Assembly: GCF_938045625.1 (NCBI RefSeq)
Contig: NZ_CALIAV010000011.1
Coordinates: forward strand, 1 to 27,340
Direction: 5' to 3'
Source: an uncultured Campylobacter sp.
Lineage (GTDB): Bacteria > Campylobacterota > Campylobacteria > Campylobacterales > Campylobacteraceae
DNA length: 27,340 bases
In this document: positions 1-6,320 of the stretch, piece by piece
Position numbering within the stretch: position 1 is the first letter of the stretch
Layout of the letters: each line of letters starts with the position of its first letter
Position numbers and translations under genes: made by a program
Notes under the pieces: model-generated
What the model was told of the DNA's origin: nothing
Database searches by the model: none
Seen by the model: the letters and a program-made list of their open reading frames with translations, nothing else

Positions 1-106
1 ATATTAGGAAAATAAATGAGAATTTAAGCAAACTAATAATAAAATACCGGCTTATAAATAAAGTTAAGTTTTATTTAAATTTATAATGGAGGTTAGAAAG
101 CCCGTC

Positions 107-628
107 ATGGAAAACACGAAGAAAAAAGCATCCATCTGGGTCATTCTTTTGTTGCTATCGTTTGGAGTGGTTATCGGTCACGGACTATACACTTTTTACT
201 ATGCTAAGGGATTTTCATACTTTAGTCCGGATCCTGCAGCCTGTAAAAACTGTCACGTGATGAATCAAGTCTACGAAAGCTGGTCAAGAGGCGGACACCA
301 AAACGTCGCTACCTGTAACGACTGCCATTTGCCGCATGATTTTATAGGATATTGGATCATGAAGGCTCAAAGCGGCCTAGGACACGCGTATGCCGTTACT
401 TTTAAAGACAATCCTTACGCATTTACCGCAAACGAAAAAACAAAAAGAGTCGTTCAGGAAAACTGCATGGACTGCCATAAAGAATACGTCTCAAACGTTA
501 TCGATCCGCGCGCTATAGGAGCGGCAAAACCGTTTGACAAAAATCTCAAAGAGCATCAAGGCAATTCTAGCGAGCCTTTAAGATGTGTATCTTGCCACCG
601 CGAAGCGGGACATGCGCATAACTTTTAA
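107..628 (+). CDS. nrfH: NrfH, membrane tetrahaem quinol dehydrogenase of nitrite reductase
   Basis: NrfH takes electrons from menaquinol in the inner membrane and passes them to periplasmic NrfA for reduction of nitrite to ammonium. Counting from the ATG at 107 (173 aa), there is a short basic N-terminus, one hydrophobic anchor (about residues 9-28), and then four CXXCH haem motifs: CKNCH, CNDCH, CMDCH and CVSCH. This is the NapC/NirT-type NrfH pattern. nrfA follows 19 nt downstream, the usual pair. An in-frame ATG at 86 would add seven residues, but it has no ribosome site before it and sits inside a TATAAT. GGAGG at 88-92 precedes the ATG at 107 with a rather long spacer of 14 nt. I prefer 107, with the start uncertain. 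Function is very secure. Confidence 0.95.
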   Translation: MENTKKKASIWVILLLLSFGVVIGHGLYTFYYAKGFSYFSPDPAACKNCHVMNQVYESWSRGGHQNVATCNDCHLPHDFIGYWIMKAQSGLGHAYAVTFKDNPYAFTANEKTKRVVQENCMDCHKEYVSNVIDPRAIGAAKPFDKNLKEHQGNSSEPLRCVSCHREAGHAHNF

Positions 629-647
629 AATTTAACAGGAGGATAAA

Positions 648-2354
648 ATGAAAAACAAAGTGTTGTATGTAGCTACTTTCCTAGTGGCTGTCGTACTCGG
701 TGCGGCTATGTTCGCGCTTTTTACGGATATCGGCGCCAAAAAAGCCGAAGAAAAGATGTATCCGCTAATGCTCAATAAAGTAAGCGAACTTGAGCCTGAT
801 TTTGAAAAATGGGGCGCAAATTTCCCAAATCAGCTCGATGCTTACAAAAAAATGGAGCATAAAAGCGACGCAAATCCAAAAGGAAGCGAATTCGTAGAAA
901 CGGCTTTCGGCGGCGATTTACCTTATAGCAAGATTATTCGCTGGCCTGCGGCTACGGTATTTTGGAACGGCTATGCGTTCGGCGTGGATTACAGCAAACC
1001 GCGAACCCACTACTATTCGCAGATAGATCAGATCGAGACCAAAAGAAACGACAAAGAGTTTTTGAACTCTCACGGACTTCCAGCGTTTAAAGGCCAACCG
1101 GGCGCTTGCGTAAACTGCCACACCGGCTATCTAACCGCGCTTCAGCTAGATCCAGACTACAAACTAACCGAAGATCCGACCCCGGCAGCTAGCTTACCTA
1201 TGCCTTTCTTTGACGTAATGCCAAAAGAAGAAGGCCAGAAGAGAAAAGCGGCTTGGACGAAGATGAACTCTATCCCATACTTCGACGTTATGAAAAAGAT
1301 CGCAGCTAAACACGGCGAGAGTATCCACGGGTCGCATCTAGGCAGCACCTGTGCGGACTGCCACCACCCGGACGATATGAGCCTAAGAGTAACAAGACCG
1401 GGATTTGTAAACGCGATGGTAGGACGCGGCTACGAAGCTGATGCTAAAAGCGGCATAAAAGCTACTAGAGCGGAGATGAGAAACTACGTTTGTATGCAGT
1501 GCCACGTCGAGTATTATTTCGGTAAAGACCAAACCCTAACTTTCCCTTGGACTTTCTGGAAAAAAGATCAGCCGTTTAAGATCGAAAATTTCGACCAGTA
1601 TTACGACGATCAGTTAGCCAAAGAGGACGGATTTAAATTTGACTACATCCATAAAGATACCGGCGCTAAAATCATCAAGATGCAGCACTCGGAGGCTGAG
1701 CTAAGCTCAACCGGTATCCACGGAAGAAGCGGCGTAACGTGCGCAGACTGCCACATGCCGTATAAACGCGCCGGAGCTCAAAAGATCACCGAGCATGAAA
1801 TTTTAACTCCGCTTGCCGATATAAACGCGGCTTGCAAAACTTGCCACCCGCAAAGCGAACAAGTGCTAAAAGATAGAATTTCATTCGTGCAAAATCGCCA
1901 CGCTTACGAGCTAAGAAACTGCGAAAACGCGCTACTTTCTTTGATCCAAGACATAAAAACGGCCAGAGCCGAGCTAGCTAAGCATGAGAAATTTGCTTCG
2001 ATCGCCGATGAAAAAGAGAGAAAAGAAGCTATCAGCAAGGCTCTTGAAAAGACTCTTTACTTACACCGCAAAACTCACATCCGCTGGGACTTCGCATTTA
2101 GCGAAAACAGCTACGGCTTCCACGGAGACGAAGAGTCGGCTAGGATCCTAGGTCAATGTAAAGAATTTGCTCGCCAAGGACAAACCGAGCTAGTTAACGA
2201 GCTTGCGCCTTACGGCATCAGTATTAAGCTAACTCAAGAAGCTACTCCGGTTCCTGCGCCTGCTTCTTTAGGACATAAATATCCTATCGGCGTAGCGCCT
2301 ACCGAAGCTATGAAAAAAGCCGACGAAGACGTTAAGAACCTAAATTTTAAATAA
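648..2354 (+). CDS. nrfA: NrfA, pentahaem cytochrome c nitrite reductase
   Basis: Periplasmic enzyme reducing nitrite to ammonium with six electrons from NrfH; in Campylobacter it also contributes to nitrosative-stress defence. The 568-aa product starts with a signal sequence (hydrophobic about residues 6-25). It has five haem motifs: CVNCH 154-158, CADCH 235-239, CMQCH 282-286, CADCH 365-369 and CKTCH 396-400. The third is followed by VEYYF, carrying the family's active-site tyrosine, and GIHG at 356-359 carries the active-site histidine region. The first motif, which binds the catalytic haem, ends in histidine, whereas most NrfA proteins have CXXCK. This is a known variant in Campylobacter. 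A strong AGGAGG at 637-642 precedes the ATG. nrfH is directly upstream and a terminator follows. Confidence 0.96.
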   Translation: MKNKVLYVATFLVAVVLGAAMFALFTDIGAKKAEEKMYPLMLNKVSELEPDFEKWGANFPNQLDAYKKMEHKSDANPKGSEFVETAFGGDLPYSKIIRWPAATVFWNGYAFGVDYSKPRTHYYSQIDQIETKRNDKEFLNSHGLPAFKGQPGACVNCHTGYLTALQLDPDYKLTEDPTPAASLPMPFFDVMPKEEGQKRKAAWTKMNSIPYFDVMKKIAAKHGESIHGSHLGSTCADCHHPDDMSLRVTRPGFVNAMVGRGYEADAKSGIKATRAEMRNYVCMQCHVEYYFGKDQTLTFPWTFWKKDQPFKIENFDQYYDDQLAKEDGFKFDYIHKDTGAKIIKMQHSEAELSSTGIHGRSGVTCADCHMPYKRAGAQKITEHEILTPLADINAACKTCHPQSEQVLKDRISFVQNRHAYELRNCENALLSLIQDIKTARAELAKHEKFASIADEKERKEAISKALEKTLYLHRKTHIRWDFAFSENSYGFHGDEESARILGQCKEFARQGQTELVNELAPYGISIKLTQEATPVPAPASLGHKYPIGVAPTEAMKKADEDVKNLNFK

Positions 2355-2361
2355 AACCCTT

Positions 2362-2392
2362 AAACCCAAGGCCTGCGGGCTTTGGGTTTTTT
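2362..2392 (+). terminator. Rho-independent terminator after nrfA
   Basis: AAACCCAAGGCC (2362-2373) pairs with GGGCTTTGGGTTT (within 2377-2389), giving a stem of about 12 bp with one G-T pair and a TGCG loop, followed by a run of T to 2392. It starts 8 nt after the nrfA stop, so it should end the nrfHA transcript. Confidence 0.85.
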
Positions 2393-2452
2393 AAATTTAC
2401 GCATTTTCTTTCAAATTTCAAAATCCGAATTTACTTATAAATTTAAATTTTA

Positions 2453-2481
2453 TTGTTTATTTAGCCGTTTTAGGCGATAAT
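2453..2481 (+). promoter_or_regulatory. Candidate sigma-70 promoter for the LprI-like gene
   Basis: TTGTTT (2453-2458) and GATAAT (2476-2481) are separated by 17 nt and lie about 25 nt upstream of the ATG at 2507, after the nrfA terminator. The position is right for the start of the next transcript. Motif reading only; Campylobacter -35 boxes are weakly conserved. Confidence 0.4.
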
Positions 2482-2506
2482 CTTCATCAAATTTAAAGGA
2501 GAAAAT

Positions 2507-2953
2507 ATGCTTAAAAAATTTATTTTTGCTGCTCTTGCGGCGAGTTTGGTTTTCGGAGCGCAAGATCTTGCGATCAAAGCAAAACCTGCGTCAAGCATCG
2601 AGGAAACTTCGGAAGAGGAATTTGATGAATCGCAAGCGCGCGTAGATGAGTGCATGCAAAAAGATAGCTCAACTGCCGGCATGATTCAGTGCATAGATGC
2701 AGAATTTGCTATCCAAGATAAACTCCTAAACCAAAATTACAAAAAAGCCATGAGCGTGCTAAACGACGAAAATAAAAAGAAGCTAAAAGACATCCAGCGT
2801 AAATGGGTGGCCTATAAAGAGGCCAAGTGCCCGTTTGTGCCGCCTATGGGTACGCTTTATGCCGTAACGGCCGCCGATTGTTACCTTCAGATGACTAAGG
2901 AGCGCGCAAGAGAGCTTGCAAGCTTAGCCGAGGACTTTGAGGGCAATCAGTGA
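2507..2953 (+). CDS. Secreted LprI-like (DUF1311) protein
   Basis: A 148-aa protein with a short cleavable-type signal peptide (MLKKF, then a hydrophobic core to about residue 18; no lipobox cysteine), so probably periplasmic. After an acidic linker (about 30-45) comes a domain with the LprI/DUF1311 spacing: a Cys-x12-Cys pair around residues 49-62, a helix with LNQNYKKAM, then LKDIQRKWVAYKEAKC and a C-terminal ADCYLQMTKERARELA. Four cysteines would form two disulfides. The family is named after a mycobacterial lysozyme inhibitor, but most members have no proven role, so anti-lysozyme activity is only a possibility. AAAGGAG precedes the ATG. The stop overlaps the GTG start of lpxB (GTGA), so the two are probably co-translated. 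Confidence 0.8.
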   Translation: MLKKFIFAALAASLVFGAQDLAIKAKPASSIEETSEEEFDESQARVDECMQKDSSTAGMIQCIDAEFAIQDKLLNQNYKKAMSVLNDENKKKLKDIQRKWVAYKEAKCPFVPPMGTLYAVTAADCYLQMTKERARELASLAEDFEGNQ

Positions 2954-3984
2954 AGCTACTCGTCTCTTGTTTGGAGGCCTCTGCAAATTTGCACTTCGAG
3001 CAGGTTTTAGAGCATCTGCCAAAGTACGAGCTAAAAGGCATTTTTGACGAAAAATTCGGCGAACCTTTTATGCGAAGCTCGGAGTTTTCCGCGATGGGCT
3101 TTGTGGAGGTTTTGCCGCTTTATTTTAAGGCAAAACGCGCGATAAAAGAGATGACTCGCCTAGCCGCGCAGTGCGACGCCGTGCTACTCATCGATAGCCC
3201 CGCCTTTAACCTGCCGCTAGCTAAAGCGATCAAAGAAGCCGGTATCAAAACGCCGGTGACCTACTATATCTTGCCGCAGGTGTGGGCATGGAAGGCCGGA
3301 CGCGTGGCGAAAGTCGAGGCGTACTGCGATCATTTGGCTTCGATTTTGCCGTTTGACGGGATGTACTACAACCGTTCGCGCTACGTCGGACACCCGCTGC
3401 TTGACGAGCTGCGAGTACGAAAAAACGAGCTTTTGCAAAGCGGCAAGATCGCTTTTATGCCCGGATCGCGCCGCGCTGAAATTTCGCGGTTGATGCCGAT
3501 TTTTCGCGAAGTGGCGAGCCAGATAAAAGGCAAAGAAAAACTGCTCGTCGTACCGCCTTTTTTAGCAAACGAAATGCAAATTTACGGCGATGTTAGCGAC
3601 TTTAGCGTGGTTACGGACGCACCGCGCGCGCTTTTGCAAAGCGAGTTTGCATTTATCTGCTCAGGTACCGCGACGCTTCAGGCTGCACTAGTAGGCACGC
3701 CGTTTGTGCTAGCCTATAAAGCTAAAGCAATCGATATAATGATCGCGCGGATGTTTGTGAAGTTGCGCCACATCGGACTTGCAAATATCATGTTTGATTT
3801 TATGGGCGAAGCGGCGCTGCACGAGGAGCTACTGCAAGAGGAAGTAATGCCAAGCAATCTAATAAAAGCCTACGAGAGCTGCGATAAAGAGAAATTTATC
3901 AAAGGCTGCGAGAAGCTACGAAAATACCTAGAACACGGCTCTGCAGCCAACGTAGCGCAAATTTTAATAACGAATAAAGGATAA
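2950..3984 (+). CDS. lpxB: LpxB, lipid-A-disaccharide synthase
   Basis: Glycosyltransferase family 19 enzyme that joins lipid X to UDP-2,3-diacylglucosamine to form the lipid A disaccharide at the inner membrane. The 344-aa product shows the family landmarks in order: SCLEASANLH near the N-terminus (the usual SGEASGDxH region, here without the GD), IDSPAFNLPLAKAIK (81-95), YYILPQVWAWKAGRV, YVGHPLLDEL, GSRRAEI (172-178) and CSGTATLQAALVGTPFV. Length is slightly under the usual 360-380 aa. The start is the GTG overlapping the previous stop; the sequence begins directly with the first strand MKLLVSC, so nothing appears missing. It sits next to a probable LpxH-type phosphatase two genes on. Confidence 0.93.
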   Translation: MKLLVSCLEASANLHFEQVLEHLPKYELKGIFDEKFGEPFMRSSEFSAMGFVEVLPLYFKAKRAIKEMTRLAAQCDAVLLIDSPAFNLPLAKAIKEAGIKTPVTYYILPQVWAWKAGRVAKVEAYCDHLASILPFDGMYYNRSRYVGHPLLDELRVRKNELLQSGKIAFMPGSRRAEISRLMPIFREVASQIKGKEKLLVVPPFLANEMQIYGDVSDFSVVTDAPRALLQSEFAFICSGTATLQAALVGTPFVLAYKAKAIDIMIARMFVKLRHIGLANIMFDFMGEAALHEELLQEEVMPSNLIKAYESCDKEKFIKGCEKLRKYLEHGSAANVAQILITNKG

Positions 3985-3987
3985 AAA

Positions 3988-4470
3988 ATGACCGAACCGA
4001 TGACGCTTTTTGGATATGAAAAAATCACAAACGAACTAAAAAATTTAAAGACCGTCGAACGTCCGAATATCGTCGAGGAGATCGACATTGCGCGCAGTCA
4101 CGGCGACCTAAAAGAAAACGCCGAATACCACGCCGCGCGCGAAAAGCAGGCATTTATCGAGAGCCGTATCGCCGAGCTTAGCGACATAGTAAGTCGCGCC
4201 AAGGTAATCGATCCCGCCGAATACGAGCACGATAAGGTAAAATTTGGCTCCACGGTCGTCATCATGGACGTAGAAACCGAGCTAGAAAAAACTTATACGC
4301 TAGTGGGCACGCCAGAGAGCAACCTAGAGCGCGGGCTCATCTCGATAAACTCGCCTCTAGCCAAACAGCTAATCGGCAAGAGCGAGGGCGACGAGGTCAC
4401 GCTAAATTTGCCAAACGGCAGAAGCGACGTCGAGATCGTATCCGTTAGCTACAAACCGATCAAATTTTAA
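3988..4470 (+). CDS. greA: GreA transcription elongation factor
   Basis: GreA enters the RNA polymerase secondary channel and triggers cleavage of backtracked RNA. The 160-aa length is standard. The N-terminal coiled coil carries the family signature (RPNIVEEIDIARSHGDLKEN, then AEYHAAREKQAFIE) with the acidic tip, and the C-terminal FKBP-like domain ends with SPLAKQLIGKSEGDEV. AAAGGA lies just before the ATG, overlapping the lpxB stop by codon proximity (3 nt gap). lpxB next to greA is the arrangement I recall from C. jejuni. Confidence 0.95.
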   Translation: MTEPMTLFGYEKITNELKNLKTVERPNIVEEIDIARSHGDLKENAEYHAAREKQAFIESRIAELSDIVSRAKVIDPAEYEHDKVKFGSTVVIMDVETELEKTYTLVGTPESNLERGLISINSPLAKQLIGKSEGDEVTLNLPNGRSDVEIVSVSYKPIKF

Positions 4471-4474
4471 GCCG

Positions 4475-4633
4475 ATGAGCGCGTTTAAAACCGTTAAATT
4501 TACGAGCTCGGCCGGTAAATTTGAGCCATTAAATTTAACTACGGCGTTTGCCGAGTTTTTCAAATTCGGCTCGCTAAATTTAAAACTCATAGACGCTAAT
4601 TCGGCGCTACAAAAAGTAAAATTTGATGCCTGA
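4475..4633 (+). CDS. Possible small protein bridging greA and the phosphatase gene
   Basis: A 52-residue frame starting MSAFKTVKF, beginning 4 nt after the greA stop and ending 8 nt inside the next gene. It exactly fills the only gap in this part of the operon. In favour: it is open throughout, starts with ATG and overlaps its neighbour. Against: no clear ribosome site, no recognisable domain, and it is built round five AAATTT words that read as KF or NL, the same composition as clearly non-coding spacers here. It may be a translated spacer that couples the next gene. I recall a small uncharacterised gene near this position in C. jejuni, but cannot show homology. Confidence 0.35.
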   Translation: MSAFKTVKFTSSAGKFEPLNLTTAFAEFFKFGSLNLKLIDANSALQKVKFDA

Positions 4634-5366
4634 GCAAATCGTCTTAAAAAGCGGCGCGATCTTTATCGCCGACTCGCACGAAAACGAAAATCGCGAAAAT
4701 TTTTGGTATTTTTTATGCGCGTTAAAAAGCGGCAAGATAAAGACGCCGCAGCTGTTTTTGATGGGCGATATGTTTGATTTTTTGGCTAGCGAGTGCGAGT
4801 TTTTCGTCAAATTTTACGAGCGATACGTCCGCGCGATCGACGAGCTGGGCGAGGAAATGGAAATTTATTATTTCGAGGGAAATCACGACTTTAACCTAGC
4901 AAGGCTATTTAAAAACGTCAAAGCCTATCCGATCGGCGCTCAGCCGGTTAAATTTGCCTCTGAGTATGGTCAGAGCGTGCTTATCGCGCATGGAGATATA
5001 TTTTTGCCTTTCGTTTCGAAATACGCTTTGAGATTTTTGCGTGTCAAATTTTTTTTAAAAACAATGAATTTTTTCGATAAATTTTTAAATTTTAGACTCT
5101 CGAAACGAATTTTAAATAAGCTTAAACGAAAAATTTTAGATTATAAAATACCGAATTTTAAGAATTTAGTCGAGGCAAAAATGCGCCGATATAACGCATT
5201 GTACGAGGCTGATGTCGTCATCGAGGGGCACTATCACCAAGGCGAACAATACACGATAGGTAAACAAAAATATATAAATATTCCATCTTTTGCATGCGAG
5301 CAAAGCTATTTTGTAGTAGAATACGACCAAAATATCAAGTTTGCTCGAAAGAGCGTAAAGGTTTAA
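4626..5366 (+). CDS. LpxH-like calcineurin-type metallophosphatase
   Basis: A 246-aa phosphoesterase with the full set of metal-ligand motifs: DSH 16-18, GDMFD 47-51, GNHD 85-88, AHGD 121-124 and GHYH 201-204. Size and motif spacing match UDP-2,3-diacylglucosamine pyrophosphatases, which make lipid X for LpxB, and lpxB lies close upstream. However, E. coli LpxH has GNRD where this protein has GNHD, which is closer to LpxH2-type or generic phosphoesterases, so the substrate is inferred mainly from context. The middle (about 130-185) is basic and hydrophobic, suiting membrane contact. I chose the ATG at 4626; a TTG one codon earlier is also in frame. The start overlaps the small upstream ORF, suggesting coupled translation. 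Confidence 0.65.
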   Translation: MPEQIVLKSGAIFIADSHENENRENFWYFLCALKSGKIKTPQLFLMGDMFDFLASECEFFVKFYERYVRAIDELGEEMEIYYFEGNHDFNLARLFKNVKAYPIGAQPVKFASEYGQSVLIAHGDIFLPFVSKYALRFLRVKFFLKTMNFFDKFLNFRLSKRILNKLKRKILDYKIPNFKNLVEAKMRRYNALYEADVVIEGHYHQGEQYTIGKQKYINIPSFACEQSYFVVEYDQNIKFARKSVKV

Positions 5367-5367
5367 A

Positions 5368-6309
5368 ATGCTTAACAACGGCACATTAAAAACCGGTTCA
5401 AATGAGATGGAGCTTGTTGATTTTCGTATCTTTAAGCAGTCGGGAGACAATGTATATGAGGGCATATACGGCGTCAACGTCGCTAAAGTGCGCGAGATCA
5501 TCAAGATGCCAAATTTAACCGAGCTTCCAGGAGTACCTGAGTATATCGAGGGGATTTTTGATCTGCGCGGCGTCGTGATACCTGTCATAAATTTAGCCAA
5601 ATGGATGCAGATAAACGAGCCTAAGGGCGGAGCTATCAAGCCTCGCGTCATCATTGCCGAATTTAGCGGTATATTGATAGGCTTTATCGTCCACGAGGCA
5701 AAGCGAATCAGGCGCATAAGCTGGGCGGATATCGAGGCGGCGACTTTCGCCTCAAATGCCGGAACGCTAGATAAAGGCAAGATAACAGGCGTAACTCGCA
5801 TCGAAAACGACGAAGTTTTACTTATACTCGATCTTGAAAGCGTCGTCGAAGAGCTTGGCATTTACAGTCCGAAAATGGAAGTAGAGATCGATCAAAGTAA
5901 GCTTTTAAGCGGTTTAGCACTAGTGCTAGACGATAGCTCGACGGCAAGAAAACTAGTAAAAGATATGCTAGAAAAAATGGGACTAAAGGTAGTCGAAGCA
6001 AAAGACGGCGTAGAGGGTCTTGCTAGGATGGAGGATCTTTACGAGATGTACGGCGATAAGTTAAATAACTTTTTAAGAGTAATCTTGAGCGATATCGAGA
6101 TGCCTCAGATGGACGGATACCGCTTTGCATCGACGATAAAAGACGATCCGAGATATACGGGAATTCCTATCATATTTAACTCTTCTTTAAGCAACGATTA
6201 TAGCGAAGCTCAAAGCAGAGAGGCCGGAGCCGCAGCATATCTAACCAAATTTGACGCATCGCTATTTTATAACGAAGTGCTTCGCGTGATCGAAGCGCAC
6301 AAGAAATAA
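5368..6309 (+). CDS. cheV: CheV, CheW-receiver chemotaxis coupling protein
   Basis: Scaffold that links chemoreceptors to CheA and can be phosphorylated to tune the array. Residues about 15-165 form a CheW-like domain (YGVNVAKVREIIKMP, then EGIFDLRGVVIPVINL). Residues about 183-310 form a receiver domain with VLDDS (acidic pair D188/D189), phospho-acceptor D242 in SDIEMPQMDG and K294 in LTKFD. The length of 313 aa is normal. AAAGG at 5357-5361 gives a 6-nt spacer to the ATG. It starts 1 nt after the upstream stop. A TAGAAT at 5317-5322 preceded by TTTTG could be a weak promoter of its own. cheA and cheW follow. Confidence 0.95.
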   Translation: MLNNGTLKTGSNEMELVDFRIFKQSGDNVYEGIYGVNVAKVREIIKMPNLTELPGVPEYIEGIFDLRGVVIPVINLAKWMQINEPKGGAIKPRVIIAEFSGILIGFIVHEAKRIRRISWADIEAATFASNAGTLDKGKITGVTRIENDEVLLILDLESVVEELGIYSPKMEVEIDQSKLLSGLALVLDDSSTARKLVKDMLEKMGLKVVEAKDGVEGLARMEDLYEMYGDKLNNFLRVILSDIEMPQMDGYRFASTIKDDPRYTGIPIIFNSSLSNDYSEAQSREAGAAAYLTKFDASLFYNEVLRVIEAHKK

Positions 6310-6320
6310 GGGGGAAAATC

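Noticed and set aside
5166..5861. 231-codon minus-strand frame opposite the phosphatase end and cheV
   Set aside because: It spans two well-supported plus-strand genes, has a Ser/Ile-rich shadow composition, no ribosome site and no domain.
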